From Elusimicrobiota bacterium (GTDB lineage: Bacteria > Elusimicrobiota > Elusimicrobia > UBA1565 > UBA9628): DNA of 64,000 nucleotides. The stretch is taken from the NCBI GenBank assembly GCA_023213235.1, contig CP096137.1, forward strand, positions 2,590,908 to 2,654,907, given 5' to 3'. A program made the position numbers and the translations under genes. How positions within the stretch are numbered: the stretch's first letter is position 1; each line of letters begins with the position of its first letter. Below, one piece after another: positions 35,790 through 46,200 of this stretch. The notes beneath the pieces were generated by a model that saw only the letters and a program-made list of their open reading frames with translations, was not told the origin of the DNA and did not search any database.

Positions 35790-37325
35790 CTAGACGCTGA
35801 TGTCTCCCAGTTTATTGACGATCTTCATGCCGATGCCGATCCAGATGGTGCAGAAGAGCAGGGTCGCCACCCCGATGCCGCTGAAGTAGTACTCCTTCAT
35901 CGGCTGGGGCTGGAAGAGGAACATGATGATGAGCATGATCCAGGGCATCACGCCGACGACGATCGCCTGGATGCGCTGCTGCGCGGTCATCGCGGCCGTC
36001 TTCTCGGCGAGCTTCGACTCCTCGCGGATGTTGTCGACGATGCGGTCGAAGATCTTGGTCAGGTTGCCGCCGACGCTGCGCTGGATGACGACGGCCTTGA
36101 TCATGTAGGAGAGCAGCCGGCTCTGCACGCGCTCCTCGACGCCCTCGAGCGCGCGCTCGAGCGCCGTGCCGAGCTGGTAGTTCTTGATGCAGAGGCCGAA
36201 CTCCTCGGAGATCGGGGGAAGGCAGTCGCGCTGCACCATCTCGAGGCAGCCGATCAGGTCGATGCCCGACTTCAGGCCGTTCGACATGAGGATCATCGCG
36301 TCCATCAGCTGCGCCTCGCACTGCATGCCGCGGCGGAAGCGGATGTTGCGCAGGAGCCAGCCGGGGATCGTGAGGCCGGCGTAGATGCCGAAGCCCGTGA
36401 AGATCAGCAGGCCGAACGGGTCGAACGTGAGCAGGCCGACCAGCAGGCCCAGCGCGGCCGGGCCGCCGACGAGGTAGTGGATCTTGATCGTCAGGAACTG
36501 GCGCTCGTACTCGTGCGTCCACTCCTTCGCCTTGGCCTTGTAGCGCTCCCAGCCGTCGCCGATCTTCGCCTCGTTGAGGGAGCCGACCGTCCAGAAGCAG
36601 GCGATGATGAGGCCGATGCCGATCATCTTGAACACGATCGCCGCGGCCTGCGTGCCCTTGCTGTCGCCTTGCTGGAATTTGAAGCCGCGCGGCGTGGACT
36701 GCAGGGTCTCGAACGCGCCGTTCATCAGCGCGGCGATGCCGATGACCGCGTCCTTGTAGCGCTGCGTGTCGCCGTTGACGAGGCCGTCCATGACGCTGTC
36801 GTACTGCTTGTTGATGAGCTCGAAGTGGGAGATGACGGCGCGGCCGCGGCCGCCCAGCGAGTCCCCGAGCTTCGCGCGCACGAGCCGGTCGAGCGACATC
36901 TGGAAGCGGATGCGCTTGTCCTCGTAGTCCTTGATGAGCTGGCCGGGCGGGATCAGCTGTCCGCCGTCGGAAGGAGGCAGGCTCTTTCTCACCAGCTCGA
37001 AGAACTCGTAGAGCACCGACGCCGGCGCCTGCCAGAGCTGGGCCTCGTTGAGGATTCCCTCGTCGGGGTCCTGCCAGACGGGACGCTTGAGCATCGCCTC
37101 GAGGGTCTGGTCGACCCACTTCGGGATCTTGAGGCTCGCGTCGCGGTCGCGCTTGAAATAGTGATAGAAGACCTGCGTCTTCGTGATCGCGCCCTCGACC
37201 TTCGGCTGGCCGGGCGCGAGGTTCTTGCCCGAGCCGACGAGAAAGACGGTTTCCTCGCGGGTGAACACCTGCGCGCCCGCGGGGAGCGAGGAAAGAAGCG
37301 CCAGAGCCAGGAGCAGAAGGCGCAT
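35790..37325 (-). CDS. tadB: TadB, inner-membrane platform protein with an added N-terminal domain
   Basis: The 511-residue protein is longer than usual for TadB (about 300). The C-terminal ~290 residues are the type II secretion F domain (LMDAMILMSNGLKSGIDLIGCLEMV, RSVGGNLTKIFDRI). The first ~200 residues start with a signal peptide (MRLLLLALALLSSLPAGAQ) and form an extra, probably periplasmic domain of unknown role, followed by a membrane helix (AIVFKMIGIGLIIACFW). Its ATG overlaps the TadA stop in TGATG. In this operon it works with TadC and TadA. Confidence 0.9.
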   Translation of the reverse strand: MRLLLLALALLSSLPAGAQVFTREETVFLVGSGKNLAPGQPKVEGAITKTQVFYHYFKRDRDASLKIPKWVDQTLEAMLKRPVWQDPDEGILNEAQLWQAPASVLYEFFELVRKSLPPSDGGQLIPPGQLIKDYEDKRIRFQMSLDRLVRAKLGDSLGGRGRAVISHFELINKQYDSVMDGLVNGDTQRYKDAVIGIAALMNGAFETLQSTPRGFKFQQGDSKGTQAAAIVFKMIGIGLIIACFWTVGSLNEAKIGDGWERYKAKAKEWTHEYERQFLTIKIHYLVGGPAALGLLVGLLTFDPFGLLIFTGFGIYAGLTIPGWLLRNIRFRRGMQCEAQLMDAMILMSNGLKSGIDLIGCLEMVQRDCLPPISEEFGLCIKNYQLGTALERALEGVEERVQSRLLSYMIKAVVIQRSVGGNLTKIFDRIVDNIREESKLAEKTAAMTAQQRIQAIVVGVMPWIMLIIMFLFQPQPMKEYYFSGIGVATLLFCTIWIGIGMKIVNKLGDISV

Positions 37326-39692
37326 CAGTGCCCCCTCCGCCGCCCCCGCCGTGGTGCTGGCCGCCCGTGGCGACGGCCTCGGCGTCGTCGGGAACGGGGA
37401 TGCCGGCTTTGATCAGCTCGTCGATCGCGTTGGGCAGGCCCTTGGCCTTCTTCGTGCGCTCGCTCCAGAAGGCCTCGGGCGGGACGGGCAGGCCCTTGAG
37501 CTTGATCTCGTCGAAGCAGTGCGGGACGTAGTCCATCGCCGTGAAGTAGCCGAAGCTGACGCCCTTGTCGTCCATGCCCGTCTGGATGAAGCGGAAGATG
37601 TCCTTCGTCACGACGCGGTTGCCGTCGCGGCCCGTGCACTCCGAGATGTAGGTGACGCGGCGCTTGCCGTCGGCGAAGCGCGTGATCTGGATGAAGATGT
37701 GGACGGCGCTGGCGATCATGTCGATGAGCACGTTCATCGGCAGGTCGATGCCGGACATCAGGCACATCGCCGACAGGCGCGAGATCGACTCGGTCGGCGT
37801 GTTCGCGTGGAGCGTGGCCAGCGAGCCTTCATGGCCCGTGTTCATCGCCTGGAGCATGTCGAGGGACTCGCCGCCGCGGCACTCGCCGACGACGATGCGG
37901 TCGGGGCGCATCCGGAGGCAGTTCTTGATCAGGTCGCGGATCGTGATCTCGCCCTTGCCTTCGATGTTGGGAGGGCGGGACTCGAGGCGAATCCAGTGGT
38001 CGGCGAGCAGGCGCAGCTCGGCCGTGTCCTCGACGGTGACGATGCGCTCGCCGTCCGGGATGAAGTTCGAGAGCATGTTGAGGAACGTCGTCTTTCCGGT
38101 GCCGGTGCCGCCGGCGATCAGCATGTTCTTCTTGACGATGACGGCCGCCCGCAGGAACTCGATGAACGTCGGCGTGCACGCGCCGAAGCCGATCAGCTGC
38201 GTGTGCGTGAAGGGCTTGGCCGAGAAGCGGCGGATCGTGAGCGTCGGCCCGGAGACGGCCAGGGGTGCTATGATCGCGTTGACGCGCGAGCCGTCCTTGA
38301 GGCGCGCGTCGACGAGAGGCACGGACTCGTCGATGCGGCGGCCGACGGGGGCCACGATGCGCTTGATGACCTGCACGACCTGCTCGTCGTTGCGGAAGCG
38401 CAGCGGCAGCAGCACGAGCTGGCCCTTCTGCTCGATGTAGATCTTGTCGAACGCGTTGACCATGATCTCGTTGATGCCGGGGTCGCGCAGCAGCGACTGC
38501 AGCGGCCCCAGGCCGAGGATCTCGTCGACGAGCTCGAGGGTGAACTGCTCGCGCTGCGTGCGCGACAGCGCCAGCGACTGCTCGCGCTGCAGCAGGTTCT
38601 CGATGATCGTGGAGACCTTCTGCCGGTTCTCCTCGTTCTGGTTCGGGTCCTCGGAGATGCGGATGCGCTCGGTCTCCATCGCGGCGACGACGAGCTTGTG
38701 CATCTTGCCCTTGAGCTCGTCCCAGAACTCGGGGACCGGGCCCGAGGACTTCGTGACGTCTTTCGCCGGGGCTTTCGCCGACTCGCCTCCTCCCCTCCGC
38801 CGCCCGCGGAGCCGGACGGCTTCCAGAGGATGTCGGCGGCCGACGCGAACTCATCGGCGTCCATCGACGTTTCCCAGTGCTTGACGGTCGGCTTGGTCTC
38901 CATCAGGCGCCCGAGCAGGACGCGCAGCGACTTGACCCAGTCGCTCTGCAGCTGCTCGACGACGAGGATCTTCTGGGTGTTCGCGTACTCCGGGATCAGG
39001 TCCTCCCACGGACAGTAGGCGAGGACGCGCTTCTGGATCGCGTTGAAGAACCGGTCGACCTCCTTCGGCGCGAGCGCGCCGGGGAGATTGGCCTGGTTGA
39101 CGATGACCTCGAACTTGTCGAGCGCGAAATGGAGCTGCTTGATCTCGTTGAACAGCGAGTAGGTCGCCTCGAAGTGGGAGCGCTGCGGCAGGCAGACCCA
39201 GTAGATCAGGTCGGCCAGGTCGAACGAGAAGATCTGCATCGGGAAAAAGGGATCGACGTCCAGGAACAGGTCATACGACTCGGCCAGCGAGCCGAGGATC
39301 TTGACGACCATGTTCGGCGACAGCTTCTGGAACTCCGCGCGGTTGGCCGCCAGCGGCAGGAGGCCCACGCCCCACTGCGAGATCGGGATGCGGCCCTTGA
39401 GCAGGCGGCCCAGGCCGCCCGTCGGGTTCTCGCCGACGAGCTGGACCATCGACGCCAGCGTCGGCGGGTTGACGCCGAGCACGTAGCTGAGGTCGTTGCG
39501 GCACATGGGGTCCATGTGCACGATGACGACCTTGCGGTTCTGGCTGCCGGCCCACGCGAGCGCGAGATTCAGGCACGTGGTCGTCTTGCCGACGCCCTCC
39601 TTGGGCCCGGTGAAAACGACGACGCGCCCCGGCTCCTTGATGGAGGTCGGGGCGGGCGCGGGCGCTGCTGCGGCCGCCGCTTCGTCAGCCAT
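37325..39692 (-). CDS. tadA: TadZ-TadA fusion: MinD-like localisation domain plus pilus assembly ATPase (two frame breaks)
   Basis: After restoring one base at 38792-38795 and one at 37331-37335 there is one open frame of 789 residues. Residues about 20-280 are a MinD/ParA-like domain with the deviant Walker A KEGVGKTTT and VIVNQANLPG, as in TadZ/CpaE. An acidic/Gly linker follows, then from about 320 a CpaF/TadA ATPase (FWDELKGKMHKLVVAAM, GGTGTGKTTFLN, RMRPDRIVVGECRGGESLDM, GSLATLHANT). There is no stop or obvious start between the domains. The alternative is two genes with an internal start at ATG 38703. The ATPase powers Flp pilin assembly; the MinD part normally fixes the pole. The tail is HHG7H. 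Confidence 0.85.
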
Positions 39693-39707
39693 GCGTCGTC
39701 CTCGGTG

Positions 39708-40451
39708 TCACTTGACGATCTCCATCGTGATGAACAGGAACAGCGACTTCTGCTCCTCGACGACCGTCGTCGTCGTGAACAGCAGGCCCAGGACCGGGAT
39801 GCTTCCCAGGAACGGGACCTTCGACTTCGAAACGTTCTTCGCGCTCGACTTCAGGCCGCCGATCACGAGGGTCTCGCCGCTCTTGATCTCGACGGCCGTC
39901 TGGATCTGGCGCGTCACGATCGAGGGCACCGCCGTGTTTCCGACCTGCACCGTCTTCGAGAAGTCGACGTTCGAGACCTCGAGCTGCAGCTCGGCGCGGA
40001 TCGTGTCCTTCTTGTTCGGGTTGATGACGGGGACGATGTTGAGGATGACGCCGAACTTCTTGAAGTCGGCCGTGACCGTGCCGTTGCCGTTGGCGGACGG
40101 ATAAGGCACCTCGCCGCCGACCACGAAGTTGGCCTGCGACTGAGCCTGAACCACCACCTTCGGGTTCGAGAGGAGCTGCGCCTTCCCTTCGGTCTCGAGC
40201 ATCTTGAGCTGGGTCTGGAGCTGCGTCTGCCGGGCGAAGTCGCCGACGTGGTAGAGCCCGGCGATCTGCTTCTCGGCGTAGCCGATGCCGGCCTGGAACG
40301 GAGTCCACGCGAAACCGATGTCACGCTGCACGGAGCCCGAGATCTCGACGATGTCGGCGGAGACGGCGATGAGCGAGTCCTCGGGCTGCGCCGAGGCGGT
40401 CGCCGCGAGCGCGCACAGAAGGGCCGTCGCCGTCCACAGTTGTCGAATCAT
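39708..40451 (-). CDS. short secretin-domain protein (CpaC/RcpA-like)
   Basis: The 247-residue protein has a signal peptide (MIRQLWTATALLCALAATASA) and then only the secretin domain: LLSNPKVVVQAQSQANFVVGGE, GVILNIVPVI, SGETLVIGGL and the signature SKVPFLGSIPVLGLLF. Tad secretins are usually 400-500 residues with N-terminal periplasmic domains; those are missing here. It should form, or help form, the outer-membrane channel for the Flp pilus. TAGACT lies seven bases before the ATG. It ends 16 bases before TadZ-TadA starts. Confidence 0.85.
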   Translation of the reverse strand: MIRQLWTATALLCALAATASAQPEDSLIAVSADIVEISGSVQRDIGFAWTPFQAGIGYAEKQIAGLYHVGDFARQTQLQTQLKMLETEGKAQLLSNPKVVVQAQSQANFVVGGEVPYPSANGNGTVTADFKKFGVILNIVPVINPNKKDTIRAELQLEVSNVDFSKTVQVGNTAVPSIVTRQIQTAVEIKSGETLVIGGLKSSAKNVSKSKVPFLGSIPVLGLLFTTTTVVEEQKSLFLFITMEIVK

Positions 40452-40458
40452 GTTGTCG

Positions 40459-40464
40459 AGTCTA
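40459..40464 (-). promoter_or_regulatory. possible internal -10 box before the secretin gene
   Basis: TAGACT on the minus strand, seven bases before ATG 40451. It would allow separate leaderless transcription of the secretin and downstream Tad genes. Confidence 0.4.
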
Positions 40465-40494
40465 GGATACGCCTAAATTGTTACCAGGAGATTG

Positions 40495-41250
40495 CTAACG
40501 GAACAGCTTGCGGAAGCTGGCCATCTCCATCGGGTGCATCTCGGCGTCGCCCAGACCGCGCATGATGACCGTCGTGTCGCCCTGCTTGATGGCCAGCGCG
40601 AGATACTGCGCCTCGTTCGGGTTCAGCGCGAGGCTGACCGACGCCTTCTCCGAGAACGCGGCCGACTTCTCTTCCTTGTCTCCCAAATTCTTGAACTGCT
40701 TGGCGTTCATGCCCTGGCCGAGGTTCGTGCCGACCGCGATGACGAGGACGTTCTGAAGGATGGTCGCGGTGACCTTCTCCTTGCGGCCGTCGTTCATCAG
40801 GGCGTCGAAGGTGACGAGCACGTCGACCCGGTCGCCGGGCTTGATCAGGATCTTCATCTCCTGGTCGATCGGCAGGATCGCGCCGCGGTAGCCGGGCGGG
40901 ATCTTGACGGAGAGGCCGGACTCCGGAGACAGCGAGATGAGGGAGGACTGCGTGAGCTGGTTGCCCTTGGGGACGCGGGTGCGGGTGACCAGGTTGACGA
41001 TGAGCTTCATGTCGCCCTGCGTCTTGATCTCGAAGGCGTCCTGCTGCATGAACTTGCGCGGGACCTCGAGAATCTCCACCATGTCCTCCTTGAGGACGGT
41101 GCGCTCGGGGATGTCGACGCGGGAGGCCAGCACCTTGGCGGTCTCGTACTGCCCGCGCAAGGCGCTCTCCTTGGAGCTCAGCACCATGAGGTAGAACACG
41201 GCGGCTCCCATCGCCAGGAGCATCGGGATCAGTACGCCTTTCTTTTCCAT
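40495..41250 (-). CDS. cpaB: CpaB/RcpC, Flp pilus assembly protein
   Basis: The 251-residue protein has an N-terminal membrane helix (VLIPMLLAMGAAVFYLMVL), a SAF domain (KVLASRVDIPERTVLKEDMVEILEVP) and the CpaB-type region (YRGAILPIDQEMKILIKPGDRVDVLVTF). CpaB is periplasmic and interacts with the secretin. The gene lies between TadE and the secretin, the usual order in Tad loci. Confidence 0.92.
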   Translation of the reverse strand: MEKKGVLIPMLLAMGAAVFYLMVLSSKESALRGQYETAKVLASRVDIPERTVLKEDMVEILEVPRKFMQQDAFEIKTQGDMKLIVNLVTRTRVPKGNQLTQSSLISLSPESGLSVKIPPGYRGAILPIDQEMKILIKPGDRVDVLVTFDALMNDGRKEKVTATILQNVLVIAVGTNLGQGMNAKQFKNLGDKEEKSAAFSEKASVSLALNPNEAQYLALAIKQGDTTVIMRGLGDAEMHPMEMASFRKLFR

Positions 41251-41266
41251 GGTGTTGTCGTGTCCG

Positions 41267-41697
41267 TTATTTGCGAAGCGGCGTTTCGATCGGCATCCGC
41301 ACCACGGCTTCGAGATGGCGCATTCCCGTTCCCTTCGGCTGCGCGAGAATCACGCTGCTGATCGGGAAGATGAGCTTGATGTCGTTCTGTCCGGTGATGA
41401 TCAAGTCGAAATTGTCCTGCTGAGCCTGCGGGTCCTGCAGCGTCTTCTCCGTCGAGCAGCCGACCGTTGCGGATTGGATGATCTGCTTCATGTAATCGTT
41501 CATCTTGCCGCACCCGCCGGTCGCCGTGTTCATCGTCATGCCGCCGATTCGGGCTACTTCGTACGTCGCGTGATTCAAAAGGATCAGCTGGAACGACACG
41601 TAGCCGATTTCCATGATCGTGAACACGATCGTCAGGAACACGGGCAGGATCAGGAGCATCTCGACGACCACCTGGCCTTTCCGTCCGGCTTTTTCAC
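41267..41697 (-). CDS. tadE: TadE pseudopilin of the Tad operon (frame break at N-terminus)
   Basis: About 143 residues after restoring one base at the T5 run 41690-41694. This gives a GTG start preceded by AGGGAGGAGG and the N-terminus MKKAGRKGQVVVEMLLILPV, a standard TadE leader with cleavage after Gly. A single membrane helix and a periplasmic part with two cysteines (GGCGK, VGCST) follow. Without the repair the first available start would lack the leader. A perfect hairpin lies between it and the Flp gene. Confidence 0.85.
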
Positions 41698-41733
41698 GGC
41701 CTCCTCCCTGCGTCTTGCGTCCCTTCCCCGTCC

Positions 41734-41763
41734 GTCCCGGGCCGCCTCGCGGCGGCCCGGGAC
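41734..41763 (-). promoter_or_regulatory. intercistronic hairpin between flp and tadE
   Basis: A perfect 13-bp stem (GTCCCGGGCCGCC / GGCGGCCCGGGAC) with a four-base loop. There is no T run after it on the minus strand, so it is not a standard terminator. It may stabilise the 3' end of the pilin mRNA or attenuate transcription so that pilin is made in excess over the assembly genes. Confidence 0.75.
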
Positions 41764-41779
41764 GAGCCGGGTGCGAGCC

Positions 41780-42001
41780 TTAGGACCCGCCGCCGGAGCC
41801 CATCTGGCCCGCGGCGCCGGTGATCATCTGCTGGATGTTGTTGAACAGCGTCGGCATGAACTTCTTGAGCATCGCGCCCGAGACGAGCACGACGCCGACG
41901 ACGACCGTGAGCATCAGCAGATACTCGACGGTGTTCTGGCCGCGGCGGTTCGCCGTCTTCGCCTTGAGCCACGTCCCCACCTGAGACATTTTCTTGAGCA
42001 T
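41780..42001 (-). CDS. flp: Flp-type pilin, major candidate
   Basis: The 73-residue precursor has a 20-residue basic leader ending RRG, then QNTVEYLLMLTVVVGVVLVSG, the Flp cleavage site (Gly-Gln, Glu +5, Tyr +6) and hydrophobic helix. The short C-terminal part ends in a Gly/Ser tail. The leader is cut by a prepilin peptidase (TadV), which is not in this window. It is encoded between a second Flp gene and TadE. Confidence 0.9.
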   Translation of the reverse strand: MLKKMSQVGTWLKAKTANRRGQNTVEYLLMLTVVVGVVLVSGAMLKKFMPTLFNNIQQMITGAAGQMGSGGGS

Positions 42002-42033
42002 GTATTCTCCCCTTCCAGGAATTCCGTCGGACG

Positions 42034-42216
42034 TCATTTCGGATACGTGGACAGGATCTTGACTCCGGCGATCGTGAACAGCCTTTTCAGCTGCCCTTGA
42101 AGGAACCCGAACATCCCGGCGAACACCGTCACAAGCGCCAGCGTCGTGAGAAGGTATTCGATCGCGGTTTGCCCCTTCCTTCCTCTTACGATCCCGTGTA
42201 AAGAACGCGTCGTCAT
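42034..42216 (-). CDS. second Flp-type pilin
   Basis: The 60-residue precursor reads MTTRSLHGIVRGRKGQTAIE at the start: a basic leader, Gly-Gln site and TAIEYLL helix typical of Flp. It is first in the Tad operon. I use ATG 42216; a GTG at 42234 is in frame but lies inside the promoter. Two pilins in tandem could be major and minor subunits or alternatives. Confidence 0.85.
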   Translation of the reverse strand: MTTRSLHGIVRGRKGQTAIEYLLTTLALVTVFAGMFGFLQGQLKRLFTIAGVKILSTYPK

Positions 42217-42224
42217 CCTTTCTG

Positions 42225-42253
42225 AGTGTAACACCCGACCTATAGCGTGTCAA
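42225..42253 (-). promoter_or_regulatory. main promoter of the Tad operon
   Basis: Perfect TTGACA (42248-42253), 17-base spacer, TACACT (42225-42230), eight bases to the ATG of the first pilin. The strongest promoter I find in the window. Confidence 0.85.
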
Positions 42254-42274
42254 TACGCCGGTCATTAAAAACCA

Positions 42275-43240
42275 TTAAAACTTCATCTTGATCGAGATCT
42301 GGTCGACCGTGCCCAATGCGCCCATCGGGACGAACGCGTAGTCCAGCGAGACGCCGTAGCCGAAGGCCTGGGACGTGTACATCCCGAATCCGAAAGAGAG
42401 GTTGCTCGCCCGGTCCAGGCGCAGGGACCTCAGAGTCTCGTCGTAGCTCTGGCCGAAGCTGTCGCCGTTGCGGTAGCCGATGCGGAAGGAGAGCTGTCCG
42501 ACGTCGAGGTACTCCTCGGGCAGCTGGAACTCGCCGCCGAAGCCGATGCGCGCGCTCGCGTCCGTCGCCTTGTTGAGCTCCAGGCCCAGCGTCACGAAGT
42601 CGCCGAGCCGCAGGCCCGCGCCTCCTCGCGTGATGCGGGCCACGTTCGCCGAGCCGGTGCCGAAGTTCTGCACGGAGAAGCCGAGCGAGAGCGTGGGGTT
42701 CGGCTTCAGGATCGCGCCGAAGTCGCCGACGACGGTGTTCTTCACCGAGCCCGCGATGTCCTCGTGCACGACGCGCAGCGAGGAGCCGAGGAAGAGCTTC
42801 TCGTACCAGAAGGAGCGGGCGATGCCGATCGACGCCTGGGCGTCGCGCACGCCGACCGTCGTCTCGGGCTGGGGCACGCCCTGGGCGTCGCGGATGTCGA
42901 AGCCGCTGACGCTCAGGTAGGAGAGGTTGGCGCCCCACGTCGTGCGGCCCATCGGGTGCGCGTAGCCGAGATAGAGCGGGGAGTCGACGTCCTGGATGTA
43001 GCGCAGGTAGGAGAAGCCGAGCTCGCGCTGCTGCGTGACGGCCAGGCCGGCGGGATTCCAGGCCATCGCGTCGGAGCCCTCGGCCAGCGCGACGAAGGCG
43101 CCGCCGAGCGCCATCGCGCGGGCGGAGCCCTGGCCGATCTTCAGGAAGTTGGCGCCGCTGACGCCCGCGTTCGAATCCGCGGCGCGGACGGGGGCCGCGG
43201 CCGAGGCGGCGAGGACGGCGGCGAGGGCGAGCGTTCTCAC
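42275..43240 (-). CDS. PorV/PorQ-like outer-membrane barrel protein
   Basis: The 321-residue protein has a signal peptide (MRTLALAAVLAASAAAPVRA), the N-terminal pattern NFLKIGQGSARAMALGGAFVALAEGSDAMAWNPAGLA typical of PorV/UPF0164 proteins, and many amphipathic beta strands ending in a strand (QISIKMKF). It should be an outer-membrane beta barrel. In other bacteria PorV-like proteins act with surface proteins that carry C-terminal sorting modules. Its GTG overlaps the stop of the large FlgD-module gene (GTGA), suggesting the two act together. Confidence 0.85.
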   Translation of the reverse strand: MRTLALAAVLAASAAAPVRAADSNAGVSGANFLKIGQGSARAMALGGAFVALAEGSDAMAWNPAGLAVTQQRELGFSYLRYIQDVDSPLYLGYAHPMGRTTWGANLSYLSVSGFDIRDAQGVPQPETTVGVRDAQASIGIARSFWYEKLFLGSSLRVVHEDIAGSVKNTVVGDFGAILKPNPTLSLGFSVQNFGTGSANVARITRGGAGLRLGDFVTLGLELNKATDASARIGFGGEFQLPEEYLDVGQLSFRIGYRNGDSFGQSYDETLRSLRLDRASNLSFGFGMYTSQAFGYGVSLDYAFVPMGALGTVDQISIKMKF

Positions 43241-46200
43241 GGGATCAGCACCTTTTTGACCGTTTGGAGGACGTTCTTGCCGCCTTCCGTCTCCTCGACC
43301 CGGATCACGGCGAAGTACATGCCGCGCGCGACCTTGTTGCCGGACTGGTTGAGCTTGCGCCACACGTAGACGACGGGGCCGGCCTGGAAGGCGGGCGGGA
43401 CCTCGCCGAAGTTCTTGTCGAGCACGAGGTCGCCCGACATCGTGTGGAGCTTCATCTTCACTTTCGCCTTGAAAGGCGCGTAGATCTGGAACGTCGTGGA
43501 TTCGCCCGTGACGGGGTTCGGGTAGTTGAACGTGTTGTTGATGAAGTCCTCGTTCGGCGTCAAGGAGGCGTTGCGCACGACCGGCAGCTCGTCGATCAGG
43601 CGGTCGAGCGACAGCGCGGCCGGGTTGAGCACGTTGCCCGTGTTGTCGTCGATGGCGGCCATGTCGGTCGAGCCCACGATCTTGAACTTATAGGAGCCGT
43701 CCTTGACGAGCGAGAACTTGAAGTCGGTGCCGTCCCACGAATCGTTGATCTGCGTGCGCGCCGGGCGGACTCCGACGATGCGCTTGATCAGGGACTGCGC
43801 CTCGGGCGGCGTCGGATTTCCGGCGAGGTCGAAGACGGTGCCCGCGTTGTAGATCTTGATCGCGACCTTCATCGTCTCGGAGACCTGATAGGACAGGACC
43901 CCGGGCCCGGAGTCCAGCCGCAGCGGCGTGATCGCGAGGTCGTAGATGCGCAGAGGGTCGTAGGCGATCGTGAGCTGAGCCGTCGCGCCGGAGGACAGCA
44001 CGGAGGCGACGTCCTCGGCCACGGCGCGGACCAGGTAGAAGCCGGCCGGCGGGAAGTTGCCGGAGTCGTTGCGGCCGTCCCAGACGTCGGTCTGGAGGAG
44101 GTTCGCCGGCCGCACGGACCCCGCCACGATCGTGCGGACGATCGCCGGCGGGATGTTCGTATTGAGGATCCGGATCGTCACCGACGACTGGCGCGTCAGC
44201 GAGTAGCTGATCGTGAACGGGTGCAGCGTGATCGTGTTCGAGCTGTTGAAGAGCTGCGGAGAGTCCGGCAGGACGTTGAACGTCGTGAAGATGATCGAGC
44301 CGCGGGCGACGGTGATGTTGCCGAAGATCTTGTCCGTCGCGAAGTACTTCGGCGTCGTCGTCGACTGCGCGGTCAGGGTGAACACGTAGTTCCCGTCCGG
44401 AACGAACAGGCCGTTGACGTCGCGCCCGTCCCAGAACTCGGAGATCTTCAGGCGTCCGGGGCGCAGGCCGCGGAAGGTGACCACGGGCGGAGCCTGGCCG
44501 CCGGTCGGCGTCAGGACCGAGGCGCTCGTGCACGCCGCGGGCGGCGAGACGGCCGCGCAGGGCGGCCAGGTCGCCGTGCTCTGCACGATGACGGAGCCGG
44601 CCGGGTAGATGTTCCACGCGACGAACATCGGCTGCGAGAGCTGGTAGTTCAGGACGACGTTGTCGGAAGCGCCGGCAAGCAGAGGCGTGACCGCGACGTC
44701 CGTGATCCGGAACATGTTCACGGGGAACAGGGCCGTCGTCGTGGAGACCTTGTTCGGCAGCGCCGGATCGATCGCCGTCAGCTGGACGAGGTAGGTCCCC
44801 GAGGAGACGACCTGGCCCGTGTCGTCGGTGCCGTCGAACCACGTCTCCTGGTTGGTGAACGAGCCCGCCCGCGTCTCCTGATTGACGAGCGTCTTGACCA
44901 AGGTGTTGCCGGTGGCGTTGAAGATCTTCATCGTCACCTGGGCGTCGCGGGTCAGCGTGTAGCGGAAGGTATAGGGGTTGATCCCGGCGACCGCGGGGCT
45001 CGAGCCGACGACCGTCGACGTGGGCGAGACCTGCGTGATGCCGACGAGGCCGCGCAGCACGGGCACGAAGCCGATCTTCGCGATCTGCGTCCACACGCGG
45101 CGGTCGAAGCCGCTGCTGCGATACGGGAAGCCGCGCTGCGACGGCAGGGAGGCGTAGATCACGAACACGTAGTCGCCGTCCTCGACGAGCGCCCCGTTCA
45201 TGTCGCGGCCGTCCCAGAAGCTGATGACCTGCGAGCGCAGCGTCTTGACCTCGACGATCGTCTTGAGCGGGGCCACGTTCGGCCCGCCGCAGGGGCCGAG
45301 GGTCGCGCCGAACTGCTTGGCCGGCAGCAGCGGCTCGATGCCGACGGGATCGCCGGCCGAGTTCGAGACGTCGTTGAGCGTCGTGTTGGCGGCGTTGGGG
45401 CAGAACTGGGTGCCCGGAGGATAGACGTCGATGTAGACGGTCGCCGCCTCGGTGAGCAGGTAGGACCAGACGGCCAGCGAGGTGGAGCCGCCCGTCAGGG
45501 GCTGCACGCGGATGTCGGTGATCTGCAGCGGGTCGATCGCGACCTGGCGCGTCGTCGCGTTCGAGATGTCGCCGAAGTTGTTGGCGCCGACGCCGGTGTA
45601 GCGGGTGTATTGGTCGACGCTGTTGGCCTGGAACACGGCGAGATAGTTGCCGGCCGGCAGGACGTTGCCGTTCTCGTCGCGGCCGTCCCAGGAGTCGCCG
45701 TTGAGCAAGGTGCCCTGAGGCGTGCCCTCGCCGATCTTGGGAAGGCCCGGGACCACGCGGCGCAGCTGGATGTAAGGAGGCAGAGCCTCGTTGATCGTGA
45801 CGTACATCGTCGCGTCCTTCGACAGGCGATACGTGAAGTTGTAAGGCTGGGCGGCGACGCCCGTGATCTGGCCGACGACGCTCGGCGACGAGCGGATCAC
45901 GTGAACGTTCGTCACGTCGACGGCGATCGGCTTCTGCGAGGGCGGCGGAATGACGCCGGTGCTGTCGAGCGCCGCTCCGGAAGGATAGGCGCGCGTCGCG
46001 GTGATCGAGATGTTGCCGCTCGCGCCGACCTGGTTCGTCTTGACCGACACGCGGAAGCCGTACTGGCCGTTCGTCTTGCCGAACTCGCCCTGGATGTTCG
46101 TCGAGCCGTCCCAGAGGACGCACGCCGAGTCCGCGCCGCCGTTGGGAACCGTCGGGTCGGCCGTGCTCGCCGAGCCGGGCGCGTCGATGAAGAACGTGCG

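Noticed and set aside
35812..37324. Continuation of the TadA frame through tadB
   Set aside because: It is out-of-frame read-through caused by the missing base at 37331; TadB in the other frame has clear F-domain motifs.
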